DNA of 64,000 bases from JBCBKL01 sp038521825 (GCA_038521825.1 JBCBKL010000021.1:1-64000), one strand, 5' to 3'. Counted from the first letter of the stretch, positions 36,975-45,841 are shown. Notes: generated by a model not told the origin, from the sequence alone. Numbers and translations are program-made.

Positions 36975-39170
36975 GTGGACCATCCCGAATTCTTTGCCGA
37001 AGGCGACCTCGTGGGCGTCCTGACGACGCAGCCGCTCGACCGGGCGCTGGATTACAAGGCGCCAGAGTGCGGCTGTCATCTGGGTGCCTTCGTTGAGGTG
37101 CCGCTTGGGCCGCGCAAGGTTCTGGGTGTTGTCTGGAGTACGGGGCGGGGCGATTACGATCTGTCCAAGATCCGCCCGGTGATCCGGGTTCTTGATGCAG
37201 CGCCTATGCGGGCCGAGATGCGGAACTTTCTGGAAAAGGCCGCCGCCTACACCCTGACGCCCATGCCCGCGATGCTGCGGCTGGCCACGCGCGCGCCCGG
37301 CTTGGGCGATCCGCCGTCGATGCGCAAGGTTTACCGGCGGGGCCAGTCCGATCCGGACCGCATGACCGATGCAAGGCGGCGCGTGATCCGGACGCTGGCC
37401 GAGTACGGCGCCTTGTCTTTCACCCTGTCGGAGCTGGCCGAGATGGCAGGTGTGACCACATCGGTCGTCAAGGGGCTGGTCAAGCAAGGTGCCGTCGTCG
37501 AAGAGGACCGGCCCCGCGATCTGCCGTTTCCGCCCCTCGATCCCGACCGCGCAGGCAAGGCCCTAACGGCCGATCAGGCTGCGGGTGCAGCGCGGTTGCG
37601 GGCATGCATCCGGGCCGAGACATATGGCACGACCCTGCTGCGCGGCGTGACCGGGTCGGGCAAGACCGAGGTGTATCTCGAAGCTGTGGCGGAATGCCTC
37701 CGGATGGGGCGGCAGGCGCTTGTCCTTCTGCCTGAGATTGCGCTGACGGCAGAATTCCTGACCCGGGTCGAGGCGCGCTTTGGCACGCGTCCGGCCGAAT
37801 GGCATTCGGGCGCCACCATGACCGAGCGGCGGCGGATCTGGCGGATGGTGGGGCAGGGCGATGCGCAGCTCGTCATCGGGGCCCGCTCATCGCTCTTTCT
37901 GCCTTTTCAGAACCTTGGCCTTATCGTCGTCGATGAGGAACACGACACCTCATACAAGCAAGAGGATGGTGTCCTTTACAACGCCCGCGATATGGCCGTC
38001 CTGCGCGCATCGATCTGTGGCGCGCATGTGGTTCTGGCGTCAGCCACACCGTCGCTTGAGACCTGGTCGAACGCCGAAAGCGGCAAGTATGAGCGGATCG
38101 ACCTGACGGCCCGCTTTGGCCCCTCTGTCATGCCGCAGATGAACGCGATCGACATGCGGGCCGAAAAGCTGCCGTCAGACCGCTGGGTGTCGGACACGCT
38201 GAAACAGGCAGTCGAGGCGAGGGTCGCGGCGGGCGAACAGGCGATGCTTTTCATCAACCGCCGTGGCTATGCGCCGGTCACGCTCTGCCGGGCCTGTGGG
38301 CACCAGATCGGCTGCGATCATTGCGACGCGCGGATGGTCGAGCACCGGTTTCTGAAACGGTTGATGTGCCATCAATGCGGTGAAACCCGACCCATCCCCG
38401 ACGTCTGCCCCTCATGCGAGGCCGAGGGTCGGCTGGCACCGGTTGGCCCCGGTGTCGAACGGCTGGCAGAGGAGGCAACCGCGCTTTTCCCCGATGCCCG
38501 GATCGCAGTGCTGAGTTCAGACATGTACGGCTCTGCCCGCGCACTCAAGGCCGAGATCGAGGCGATCGCCGCGGGGGCCGCGGATATCGTCATCGGCACG
38601 CAGCTTGTCGCCAAGGGTCATAACTTTCCGCTGTTGACCCTTGTCGGGGTCATCGACGCCGATCTCAGCTTGCAGGGGTCTGATCTTCGGGCAGCCGAGC
38701 GCACCTTTCAGTTGATGCGGCAGGTGGCGGGGCGTGCAGGACGGGCTGAGAAACCCGGCGCTGCGATGCTGCAGACCTACCAGCCCGAACACCCCGTGAT
38801 CCGCGCAATCCTGGGCGGCGAGGAAGAGGCGTTCTGGCGGGCCGAGGCCGCCGAGCGCGAGGCTGCTGGCGTGCCGCCCTTTGGCCGGATGGCCGGGATC
38901 ATCCTGAGCGGGCCGGACGTGGGCATGGTGTTCGACGCGGCAAACCTGCTTGCCCGCAACACCGCACCCCTGGTCAGGATCGGGGCTCAGGTCTTTGGCC
39001 CGGCACCCGCACCGATTGCCCGTATTCAGGGTCGGCACCGTGTGCGGCTGCTGGTGAAGGCGGCGAAGGGCGTCGCATTGCAAGGGGCCATTGCCCGCTG
39101 GATCGCGCCGCTCAAACTCAAGGGCGACATGCGGCTGGCCGTCGATATCGACCCGCAAAGTTTCTATTGA
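36975..39170 (+). CDS. priA: Primosomal replication restart helicase PriA
   Basis: 3'-5' DNA helicase that reloads the replisome at stalled forks. It has 731 residues with a GTG start. The N-terminal 3'-DNA-binding domain (VLTTQPLDRALDYKAP, EVPLGPRKVLGVVW) is followed by helicase motifs GVTGSGKTEVYLEAVA, VVDEEHDTSYKQEDG and LASATPSLET, and zinc sites CRACGHQIGCDHC and CHQCGETRPIPDVCPSC. Motif V/VI region GTQLVAKGHNFPLLTLVGV is present. The 3' end overlaps the convergent VWA gene by 7 bp. Confidence 0.97.
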   Translation: MDHPEFFAEGDLVGVLTTQPLDRALDYKAPECGCHLGAFVEVPLGPRKVLGVVWSTGRGDYDLSKIRPVIRVLDAAPMRAEMRNFLEKAAAYTLTPMPAMLRLATRAPGLGDPPSMRKVYRRGQSDPDRMTDARRRVIRTLAEYGALSFTLSELAEMAGVTTSVVKGLVKQGAVVEEDRPRDLPFPPLDPDRAGKALTADQAAGAARLRACIRAETYGTTLLRGVTGSGKTEVYLEAVAECLRMGRQALVLLPEIALTAEFLTRVEARFGTRPAEWHSGATMTERRRIWRMVGQGDAQLVIGARSSLFLPFQNLGLIVVDEEHDTSYKQEDGVLYNARDMAVLRASICGAHVVLASATPSLETWSNAESGKYERIDLTARFGPSVMPQMNAIDMRAEKLPSDRWVSDTLKQAVEARVAAGEQAMLFINRRGYAPVTLCRACGHQIGCDHCDARMVEHRFLKRLMCHQCGETRPIPDVCPSCEAEGRLAPVGPGVERLAEEATALFPDARIAVLSSDMYGSARALKAEIEAIAAGAADIVIGTQLVAKGHNFPLLTLVGVIDADLSLQGSDLRAAERTFQLMRQVAGRAGRAEKPGAAMLQTYQPEHPVIRAILGGEEEAFWRAEAAEREAAGVPPFGRMAGIILSGPDVGMVFDAANLLARNTAPLVRIGAQVFGPAPAPIARIQGRHRVRLLVKAAKGVALQGAIARWIAPLKLKGDMRLAVDIDPQSFY

Positions 39171-39880
39171 TCTGGACCACGGGCCGTGAGTTGCCCGTAG
39201 ACAGGGCAGCCGAGCGTTTGCTGCAGGGCACGGACCAGTTCTTGCGTGGTTTCGGCAGAGACATAAAGCCCGCCCGTTCGATCCGCGAGGCACCGGGCGA
39301 CGCTGATCTCGACGTCGGGGTTGGGGTTCGCGTCGGCCCCTTGCCACGCCCAGCGTTTGGCCCGGACCTTGAAGCCGATGACATGGACGGTCAGATCGGT
39401 GCGCGACAATTGGGTGGCAAGGTTGCAGGTCGCACCGCCGCAGGTTTCCTTGCCGTCAGTCACCAACACGACCGTTCCCTGCCGCGATTCACCCTGTAAC
39501 GCATCCGCAGCCTCGCTGACGGCCCGGGTCAGGGGCGTGCTGCCGTCGGGTTCCGTGCTGTCGATCTCGGCCAGAATAGCATCCGCGGCATCCGGCAGGG
39601 GTGGCAGGCGCAGCTCAACATTATCGCACATCTCCGCCTCCTGCCCCGGACCATAGACGACAAGGCCGATGTTGCGCAGGGGTGTCACGCGTGGCAGAAC
39701 CTCGTGCAGGGCGCTGCGCGCTTCGAAAATGCGAGGCAGATCCAGTCCGTTATACCCCATCTCGGCCATCGAACCCGAGGCATCGAAGACCAGCATCGCA
39801 TCCTCGGTGCAGTCACCGACAACGGGCAGCGGGGCAGTGGCAAGCAGACAGGCGGAAAGGGCGGCGCGGAGCGATTGCAT
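39164..39880 (-). CDS. Exported von Willebrand factor A domain protein
   Basis: Periplasmic protein of 238 residues with signal MQSLRAALSACLLATAPLPVVG. The VWA domain has an intact MIDAS: MLVFDASGSMAEMG (DxSxS), Thr in GSTPLTRAVSEA and VLVTDGKETCGG. Several Cys pairs suggest disulfides. The whole protein is the domain, with no anchor. Similar stand-alone VWA proteins are common in Rhodobacteraceae, role unknown. Confidence 0.87.
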   Translation of the reverse strand: MQSLRAALSACLLATAPLPVVGDCTEDAMLVFDASGSMAEMGYNGLDLPRIFEARSALHEVLPRVTPLRNIGLVVYGPGQEAEMCDNVELRLPPLPDAADAILAEIDSTEPDGSTPLTRAVSEAADALQGESRQGTVVLVTDGKETCGGATCNLATQLSRTDLTVHVIGFKVRAKRWAWQGADANPNPDVEISVARCLADRTGGLYVSAETTQELVRALQQTLGCPVYGQLTARGPDQ

Positions 39881-39935
39881 ACCAGAGTACTAGCACGACC
39901 GCGCCCATGCGGTAAGCCAAATGTCCTGTAGTGTT

Positions 39936-40010
39936 TGGAGCGGGCGATGAGATTCGAACTCACGACCCTTACCTTGGCAAGGTAATGCTCTACCCCTGAG
40001 CTACGCCCGC
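39936..40010 (-). tRNA. tRNA-Gly (anticodon GCC)
   Basis: Minus-strand cloverleaf: acceptor GCGGGCG pairs with CGCCCGC, D-arm GCTCAGGGGTAGAGC, anticodon stem TTACC/GGTAA around loop TTGCCAA (anticodon GCC), and T-arm with GTTCGAATC. The CCA end is encoded (39936-39938). No second tRNA is adjacent. Confidence 0.97.
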
Positions 40011-40161
40011 ATCCTTGGGTGAGGCGTGGGATACAAACCGCCGCCGACCTCCGCAAGAGGAAAGTGAAGCGATCGGCGAAAAAAACCGGCCTGGTGACGG
40101 AAACTGCCAGTTCCCTCGTTCAAGAAGAAGAGAACCACCGCAAGGATCAGGGAGCACATAT

Positions 40162-40287
40162 ATGTGGATCACTGCCGGAGACGTCAAAGCCGTCATTCTT
40201 TTGTTGGCAATCTTCGCCGGTCATGTAGCCGAGGCAAAGATGGAAGACACAGATCCGATCTGCGAACGATTGCTTCGGATTGGCTGA
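40162..40287 (+). CDS. Possible small exported peptide
   Basis: Open frame of 41 codons starting MWITAGDVKAVILLLAIFAG, with a hydrophobic core and a plausible signal-peptidase site after AEA, then a short acidic mature part ending ICERLLRIG. CAGGGAG lies 8 bp upstream. Below the size at which coding can be trusted. It is convergent with the MAPEG gene by 6 bp. Confidence 0.3.
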   Translation: MWITAGDVKAVILLLAIFAGHVAEAKMEDTDPICERLLRIG

Positions 40288-40293
40288 CAAGGG

Positions 40294-40683
40294 TCAGAAG
40301 ATCGCATGCAACAGCGTGCCCAGTGCCATCAATGCGAGGGCGGCGAGCGTAAGAAACATGCCGCCAACACGGAGCGCCGGATTTGGTTGCGCCCTTGTCA
40401 GCCCGATACCGTGGGCCGTTCGCCCGACGAGCAGCAAAAGACCAAGCGCATGCAGGGCGAGGGCAGGCGCGCCCTGCATTTCGATCGCCAGAAGCAGGAT
40501 CAGCCCGAGCGGTGCGTATTCGGCGAAATTGGCCTGGGCCCGGATCCGCCTTTGCATTGCGACATCGCCTGCATCGCCCAGCGATATGCCCGCGCCCTGA
40601 CGATAGCGGATAACCCGTACCGACAAGGCAATAAAAAGGAGGGCAAGCAGCCCGGCATAGATCGGCGTGACTGTAATCGTCAT
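40294..40683 (-). CDS. MAPEG family membrane protein
   Basis: Four-helix membrane protein of 129 residues. Family motifs: VRVIRYRQGAGISLGD, MQRRIRAQANFAEYAPLGLILL (the MAPEG signature around the first loop and helix 2) and GRTAHGIGLTRAQPNPALR. Eukaryotic relatives are glutathione-dependent; the bacterial role is unclear. It sits 13 bp after the VOC gene stop on the same strand and is probably cotranscribed with it. Confidence 0.9.
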   Translation of the reverse strand: MTITVTPIYAGLLALLFIALSVRVIRYRQGAGISLGDAGDVAMQRRIRAQANFAEYAPLGLILLLAIEMQGAPALALHALGLLLLVGRTAHGIGLTRAQPNPALRVGGMFLTLAALALMALGTLLHAIF

Positions 40684-40696
40684 GCGGTGTCTCCGT

Positions 40697-41083
40697 TTAC
40701 GTTTGTTCCGAATACTGGATCAGGTCCCAACGATTGCCGAAGAGATCGCGAAAAACGGCAACCGTCCCATAGGCTTCATGGCGGGGTTCTTCTTCGAATT
40801 GAATGCCTTTAGCGGAGAGCCGGGCATAATCGCTTGCGAAATCGTCACTTTCAAGAAACAGCCAAACGCGACCCGCACCCTGATTTCCGATCGCGGCGGC
40901 CTGATCGGCGCTGTCAGCACGGGCCAGTACGAATGATGCACCGCCGCCCGGTGGTGTGACCCGAACCCATCTTTTGTGCCCTTGATCGATATCCTCGGCC
41001 AGGACAAACCCGAGGACGCCGCAATAATGCGCGATCGCTTCGTCATAGTCCGAGACAATCAGTGTGAGGGCCGAAAGACGCAT
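40697..41083 (-). CDS. VOC (glyoxalase/dioxygenase superfamily) protein
   Basis: Protein of 128 residues from MRLSALTLIVSDYDEAIAHY. Two beta-alpha-beta-beta-beta modules are visible, with YCGVLGFVLAEDI, KRWVRVTPPGGGASFVLARA and GTVAVFRDLFGNRWDLIQY. It resembles the glyoxalase I-like VOC families annotated as bleomycin resistance or extradiol dioxygenase-like. Metal ligands are not certain. A longer start at 41227 adds a Cys-rich non-family leader. Confidence 0.87.
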   Translation of the reverse strand: MRLSALTLIVSDYDEAIAHYCGVLGFVLAEDIDQGHKRWVRVTPPGGGASFVLARADSADQAAAIGNQGAGRVWLFLESDDFASDYARLSAKGIQFEEEPRHEAYGTVAVFRDLFGNRWDLIQYSEQT

Positions 41084-41471
41084 GAACTGTCTCTGGCATG
41101 GCGCGCGATCGGTAACAAGCGGGTTGGGGCTTTGTCGCATCGGGAGCGGCGGGAGTGCGCAACACTGCAGCGAGACGTTAATTTTGAAACGATTCGGGCA
41201 TGATCGGGTCAGAATTTGTTCGCCCATTTGTGGATTTTGCGCTGTTTTTCGTCCTAAGCCGCCCAGCCCGCACGAAGCAGGTAGCAGAAAAAGCCAAGAA
41301 AATTACGTTATTTCAAATGGTTGATGCTGATAGGTTTTGAGTTCACCAATATTAACGCCACATGAACGAACCGTTTCGTAAGGGTTAACTCCGCCCGACG
41401 CACATTAAGGCATCGACGCGGCGCAAACCGGCTGCAGGTTTGGATCGCAACGCTGGAGGAGTAGTTGACAG
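41084..41471. other. Intergenic region, divergent promoters
   Basis: Nearly 390 bp between the VOC gene (minus) and a small plus-strand gene. It is AT-richer than its surroundings around 41.3 kb. I see no RNA gene or clear hairpin. The only firm element is GGAGGAG at 41456-41462, serving the small gene at 41472. Confidence 0.55.
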
Positions 41472-41657
41472 ATGCCATTTGACGTTTTGACTAGTGACGC
41501 TTTTGACGCCGATAGCGGCGCGCGCGACATGTCCTGCTTCGGTGCGGTGGCCGCGGCGAAGACATCTTCTCAAACCCAGGCAACCGCGTCTCGTTTTGAG
41601 CCGATCGACGACCTCGTCGACCAGCTTGTTCCGCGTATGTGGTCCGACGCTGCCTAA
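41472..41657 (+). CDS. Small hypothetical protein
   Basis: Open frame of 61 residues preceded by a strong GGAGGAG site about 10 bp upstream. The product is soluble-looking, Ala/Asp/Ser-rich, starting MPFDVLTSDAFDADSG and ending DLVDQLVPRMWSDAA, with a predicted amphipathic helix at the end. Not recognised. It is 15 bp before another small gene and leads a run of four small or secreted genes. Confidence 0.5.
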   Translation: MPFDVLTSDAFDADSGARDMSCFGAVAAAKTSSQTQATASRFEPIDDLVDQLVPRMWSDAA

Positions 41658-41672
41658 TCCGGAATTGTTCTG

Positions 41673-41822
41673 ATGCTGTCCTTCCTGTTCGCTACGATTT
41701 TTTGTGTTCCAACCATGATCCTCGGCCTAGCGCTGTTCAGTAAAGAGCGCCAAACCGTTCCGGTCAGGGCCGAACGTCGTATACGCGCCAGAACCCACCA
41801 CTCACGGCATTTCGTTAAATAG
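41673..41822 (+). CDS. Small single-span membrane peptide
   Basis: Open frame of 49 residues: one hydrophobic helix at the N-terminus (MLSFLFATIFCVPTMILGLAL) followed by a strongly basic tail (ERRIRARTHHSRHFVK). The composition and spacing (15 bp after the previous stop, 12 bp before the next start) fit a short operon. Not recognised. Confidence 0.45.
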   Translation: MLSFLFATIFCVPTMILGLALFSKERQTVPVRAERRIRARTHHSRHFVK

Positions 41823-41834
41823 TTCGAGGTTACC

Positions 41835-42863
41835 ATGGCGCTTCTCAAGAAAACTCTGCAATCCGCCGCTGTGTCGGTCATGTGTCTCGGCGCCGCTTCT
41901 ATGGCGGTCACGCTTGTCACCGTCGACGTTGTCTATGCCAAAGGCGAAAAGGGTGGCGATCGCGGAAACTCGGAGCGCGGCGGTGATCGCGGAAAATCCG
42001 GCGAAGCCGGGGATCGCGGTAAATCCGACAAGGGTCGGGACAAATCCGACCGCAGCGCAAAGGGCTCCGGAAAATCCAAGACCGAGAAATCTCGAGGGTT
42101 CGCGGGCAAGCAGTCCGGTGACCGTAAGGGCGGCGGCCTTTTGCGGGACCTATTCGGCGGGAAATCCAAGAAGGCGAAGGCATCGAAACCCGCGAAGACC
42201 GCGAAGAAACAGACGGTGAAAGTAGCGACCGCCACGTCCAAGCGGCCCCCGAAACAAATCCCAGCAGCGCGGCCATCAAAGCCAAAACTATCTGATATTC
42301 TGGGCGTTCACCCCTCGCAGCTTGGTGCTTTGAACGCCGCCAATGCGTCACCCAATGCCTTTGCCAACGCATCGCCGAATTCACGCGTCGGCAAGCTGGG
42401 CGCGTACCGTGAGGCCGTGATCACCGGAAGGGTGCTGGAGACCGAACTTGTCAACGCGGAGACAGAGTTGGGTGATTTGACCCCGCCGACGCGGCCATCG
42501 ACCGAGATCGCGACAGACCTGCAGGTCGCTGCCGACAAGCGTGATGCCTTCGCGGAGGTTGTTGACGCGCTCGAGACCGAGGTTGCGTCAAGCGACGATC
42601 CGACCTTGGCCGAGGCCCTAAGCAAAGCGCAGGATGATCTGGCCGCCGCCCAGGCCGAGGCCGATGCGCTGCAGAATGATCTGGTCGACGCCCAGGCCTA
42701 TGAAGACAAAGAACAAGAAGTCGCTGACCTGACAGAGAGGGCGGCCAAGAACGAACAGGATCAGGCCGATCTGCTGGACGCCGCTGCCAACAAAGAGGTC
42801 ACGCCAGAGGTCGAGGCGACGGTTCAGGCGATGCTTGGTCTGAATGAAGAAACGATAGAGTAA
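41835..42863 (+). CDS. Exported two-part protein with basic repeats and acidic coiled coil
   Basis: Protein of 342 residues with a signal peptide ending VVYA around residue 35. The first mature third is Lys/Arg/Gly/Ser-rich, with three or four copies of a GGDRGKS-like unit (RGGDRGKSGEAGDRGKS) and runs such as KKAKASKPAKTAKK. The centre has NAANASPNAFANASPNSRVG, and the C-terminal half is an acidic, heptad-like helix (AKAQDDLAAAQAEADAL type). It resembles conserved Rhodobacterales hypothetical proteins that lack an assigned role. The charge split suggests binding to a polyanion by the basic arm and oligomerisation by the helix (inference). Confidence 0.75.
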   Translation: MALLKKTLQSAAVSVMCLGAASMAVTLVTVDVVYAKGEKGGDRGNSERGGDRGKSGEAGDRGKSDKGRDKSDRSAKGSGKSKTEKSRGFAGKQSGDRKGGGLLRDLFGGKSKKAKASKPAKTAKKQTVKVATATSKRPPKQIPAARPSKPKLSDILGVHPSQLGALNAANASPNAFANASPNSRVGKLGAYREAVITGRVLETELVNAETELGDLTPPTRPSTEIATDLQVAADKRDAFAEVVDALETEVASSDDPTLAEALSKAQDDLAAAQAEADALQNDLVDAQAYEDKEQEVADLTERAAKNEQDQADLLDAAANKEVTPEVEATVQAMLGLNEETIE

Positions 42864-42881
42864 CTAGGGGTACGTTTTCAG

Positions 42882-43058
42882 ATGATGGTTTTTCTGCTCG
42901 ACTATATGATCTTGGCAATGACAGCTCTCACGGCGGGTTTCGTCGGCTTGCTCACCGTGGGTGTGAACATGGCGCCCGCCTGGCTGACATCCCGCAATGC
43001 GCTTTGGGCCATGTCGGGTCTAGTGATCCTGTGCAGCAACGCGATTGTGCTCGCCTGA
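42882..43058 (+). CDS. Small two-helix membrane protein
   Basis: Open frame of 58 residues made almost wholly of two hydrophobic helices (MMVFLLDYMILAMTALTAG and the segment after WAMSGLVILC). It lies 18 bp after the secreted protein gene on the same strand and is likely cotranscribed. The stop is 14 bp from the stop of the convergent kinase gene. Not recognised. Confidence 0.5.
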   Translation: MMVFLLDYMILAMTALTAGFVGLLTVGVNMAPAWLTSRNALWAMSGLVILCSNAIVLA

Positions 43059-43072
43059 ACAGCTGTCCTGTC

Positions 43073-44416
43073 CTAGGCGGCGAGCCTGCGGCGGGGTAAC
43101 GTGCAGCGGGCTTCGAGCCCGCCCAGCACTTCGGAAGTTTCCAATTCGAACGCGCCGCCATAGGCTGCGCACAGATCGCTTACGATTGCCAGGCCCAGCC
43201 CGTTGCCTGCTTCGGATGTGTCCAGCCGGGAGCCGGGCTGCAGCACGAACGATCTTTTCTTCGGGCAGATGCCGGGCCCGTCATCTTCGACCGAGAAAAC
43301 GATGTGATTGTCCTGCCCGCGAACACTGAGACGCACGTGCTGACCGGCCCATTTGATCGCATTGTCGAGCAATATCCCCAGGATTTCTTCGACATCCTGG
43401 GCGTCACCTTGCAGGTTCAGGCCGGGCTCCACCTCAAGCGCTACGGTCTTGCCCGCCATTTCCGCAATCTTTGACAATGCGCGGCCCAGCCGTTCTGCGA
43501 CGTTGGTGACGTCCAGCGGTTTGAAGGCTGCCTGCCCACCGAAAGAGGCGCGCATCCGTGCCAGCGACCGTGAGACCTGTGCGTCGACACGATCCAGTGC
43601 GGAAAGGGCGCGGGTGGTCTCCGTTCCCTTATTCTGAAGCGCCTGCAGTTCGTTACGCAAGATCGCCGAGGGCGTCTTGAGCGCATGGGCGAGATCAGCA
43701 GCCTGCCGTCTGGAGCGCGAAACCGTGTCGTGATTGCGTGCAAGCAAGGTGTTGATATCGGTAACCAGTGGCGCAACCTCGCTCGGGTATTCGCCCGGAT
43801 CGAGGCTTTGTCCCTTGTCCCAGCGATGCAGCACGTCTGATCGCAGCTTGCTCAGTGGGTGCAGTACCGTGGCAATCTGGGTGGCCAAGGCCGCAACCCC
43901 GATGACCCCGAGAATACCGAAAGCGAGCAGGACCGATCGGCGAACCTGCGCCTTTTCCTCGCTCAGCTTGGTTTCGGAATCCGCGACCAGAACCAGCCAG
44001 CCGTCTCCGTTATCCAGCGTCACGCGCTGGATGATGCCGCGCAGGGGTTCGTCATCGGGTCCCCGGCCTTGCCAGAGTTCGGGGTCGGTCGCATCCGGTT
44101 CCCTCATACGCAGCAAACCGTCGAGCAGCGACCGCGAGGTCAACAGCTCGCCAGTGGTTTTGCGCAGTTGCCAGTATCTCCCGGAATAGGGGCGGCGGTA
44201 GCCTGGGTCGGTCAGGAAGCTTTCCAGCGCGTCCTCGTCGCCTTCACTGCTGCTGAGCGCCACCAGAACCTGGAGTTGCCGCTCGACAAGGGCTTCGTCG
44301 AACCGGCGTTCAGAGAGACTGTTTACGAAAGTGAGGATCCCGAAGGTACCAAGCGCAAGCGAAAAGGCGACCCAGACCAGGCCCCCCAGAACCGCTCGCA
44401 CTCTGAGCGAGGTCAT
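43073..44416 (-). CDS. Sensor histidine kinase, PhoQ/FeuQ-like
   Basis: Inner-membrane kinase of 447 residues: helix at 10-32, a periplasmic domain (about 33-165, containing YRRPYSGRYWQLRKTTGELL), a second helix (VLLAFGILGVIGVAALATQI), a short HAMP-like linker, H-box ADLAHALKTPSAILRNEL and HATPase with LLDNAIKWAGQHV, DDGPGICPK and GNGLGLAIVSDL. This layout with a YWQLR sequence in the sensor is typical of kinases that read envelope or cation/osmotic stress. It overlaps its response regulator gene by four bases. Confidence 0.92.
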   Translation of the reverse strand: MTSLRVRAVLGGLVWVAFSLALGTFGILTFVNSLSERRFDEALVERQLQVLVALSSSEGDEDALESFLTDPGYRRPYSGRYWQLRKTTGELLTSRSLLDGLLRMREPDATDPELWQGRGPDDEPLRGIIQRVTLDNGDGWLVLVADSETKLSEEKAQVRRSVLLAFGILGVIGVAALATQIATVLHPLSKLRSDVLHRWDKGQSLDPGEYPSEVAPLVTDINTLLARNHDTVSRSRRQAADLAHALKTPSAILRNELQALQNKGTETTRALSALDRVDAQVSRSLARMRASFGGQAAFKPLDVTNVAERLGRALSKIAEMAGKTVALEVEPGLNLQGDAQDVEEILGILLDNAIKWAGQHVRLSVRGQDNHIVFSVEDDGPGICPKKRSFVLQPGSRLDTSEAGNGLGLAIVSDLCAAYGGAFELETSEVLGGLEARCTLPRRRLAA

Positions 44417-45075
44417 CCTGCCGCTTTGATCATGTAGCCCCGACCGCGGATCGTCTCGATCAGGTCATTGTTCAGCTTTCGCCGCAGCCGGGCCACGAAA
44501 ACCGCGATCGTGTTCGAGTCGCGGTCGCCATCGTAGTCGTAGATGTGTTCGGACAGTTCCGTACGCGAGATCGTGCGGCCCTGGTTGTGGATGAGATATG
44601 ACAGAACCGCGGTTTCCTGTGCCGTCAGGCGGATCGGCATCCCTTCATGCATCGCGGTTGCGTTGCGTGTGTCGAAGAAGAAACCATCGCGATCAAAAAC
44701 AGGATTGGACATTTGCGATTTGCGCCGCAGCATAGCCCTGACCCGGGCGCTCAGTTCGGGCATGTGGAATGGCTTGGTCATGTAATCGTCGGCCCCGGCG
44801 TCGAGCCCGTGCACGCGCTCCGACCACCCGTCGCGCGCCGTCAGGATCAGGACCGCTGTTTCGACAGCTTCGCGCCGCCAGCGTTTCAGGATCTCGATGC
44901 CGTCGATTTTCGGAAGACCAAGATCGAGGATGATCAGGTCATAGGGTTCGGTGGAGCCAAGAAAGTGAATCTCTTCTCCATCATGCTGAACGTCGACAGC
45001 ATGACCATCGGCGGCCAATGCGCGCTTGAGCTGGTCGGCTAGTTCAACGTCATCTTCGGCGACAAGTATTCTCAT
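44413..45075 (-). CDS. OmpR/PhoB-family response regulator, PhoP/FeuP-like
   Basis: Regulator of 220 residues from MRILVAEDDVELADQL; an upstream ATG adds four codons only. The receiver has the acidic pair EDD, phospho-Asp in LIILDLGLPKIDG, Thr in ILTARDGW and Lys in MTKPFHMPEL. The winged helix reads LTAQETAVLSYLIHNQGRTISR and AVFVARLRRKLNNDLIETIRGRGYM. Partner of the kinase downstream and preceded by the PepSY protein gene 69 bp upstream. Confidence 0.93.
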   Translation of the reverse strand: MRILVAEDDVELADQLKRALAADGHAVDVQHDGEEIHFLGSTEPYDLIILDLGLPKIDGIEILKRWRREAVETAVLILTARDGWSERVHGLDAGADDYMTKPFHMPELSARVRAMLRRKSQMSNPVFDRDGFFFDTRNATAMHEGMPIRLTAQETAVLSYLIHNQGRTISRTELSEHIYDYDGDRDSNTIAVFVARLRRKLNNDLIETIRGRGYMIKAAG

Positions 45076-45144
45076 GCCGGGTGACAATACATGACAAAAT
45101 GACTGAATTTTGTCGAAGTTGTGCAGGGTTAGGGAACAATCGAC

Positions 45145-45711
45145 CTACTTTTTGCCGCCGCCGTTGCCACCGCCGCCGCCATTTCCGCCGCCACCACCGT
45201 TGCCGCCGCCACCGTTGCCGCCGCCGCCACCACCACCGTTGCCGCCGCCGTTGCCACCACCATTTCCGCCGTTATTACCACCCTTGTTGCCGCCGGAGTT
45301 TCCTTTTCCTTTACCGTTGCTCTTCCCCTTGCTCTTGGCAGAGGTGGATTTGCGCGCGGACTTGGTATCTTGCTGTGCTGCGGCGCGGATCTCCTTGGCG
45401 ATGCGCGAGCGACCAGGCAACAAGGCCCCGGTCTGTGCATCCATCACGACGCTGCCGATCTTGCCATTGGGCTGCATGACCAGAATGCGGACGTATGTTT
45501 TGTCGGCCTTGAAAGCCCGGACGTCGACCGCCTCACCCTTGACACGCTTGCTCAGTGTTCGAAGCAGTTCTTTGATGCTTTTGCTTTGACCGCTCGCAAC
45601 AAGGCGGCGCATATCGCGCGATCCAAGCTCTTGGATCTGCGCGGCGGCCATGGTTGCTGGCCCCGCGAGCCCTGCCAGCAGGGCGCATATGATGAAGACA
45701 GTCGATTTCAC
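45145..45711 (-). CDS. Exported PepSY-domain protein with Gly/Asn-rich tail
   Basis: Periplasmic protein of 188 residues. Signal peptide (VFIICALLAGLAGPATMAAA), then a PepSY-like domain (SIKELLRTLSKRVKGEAVD, TYVRILVMQPNGKIGSVVMD, AQTGALL), a basic linker (SARKSTSAKSKGKSNGKG) and a final ~60 residues made of Gly and Asn (NGGGNGGGG type) ending KK. The tail comes from imperfect CCGCCA/CCACCG repeats (45150-45300). PepSY proteins encoded next to OmpR/PhoQ-type systems are often targets or modulators of the kinase, so this is a candidate periplasmic input (inference). Confidence 0.83.
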   Translation of the reverse strand: MKSTVFIICALLAGLAGPATMAAAQIQELGSRDMRRLVASGQSKSIKELLRTLSKRVKGEAVDVRAFKADKTYVRILVMQPNGKIGSVVMDAQTGALLPGRSRIAKEIRAAAQQDTKSARKSTSAKSKGKSNGKGKGNSGGNKGGNNGGNGGGNGGGNGGGGGGGNGGGGNGGGGGNGGGGGNGGGKK

Positions 45712-45841
45712 GGAGCTACACTAGCTAGTCCTGCATGAACTCAGGGTGAACGACGCAGGGCTGCCGGCGCATGACAATAGGTGGCCACGGTCTTCTATCA
45801 CGCGACCGGCCTCTAAGCGGCCGGTTAACGCGCCTTCGGGC

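Noticed and set aside
45150..45300. GGN/CCG repeats as a separate repeat element
   Set aside because: They are in frame and encode the Gly/Asn tail of the PepSY protein, so they are coding.
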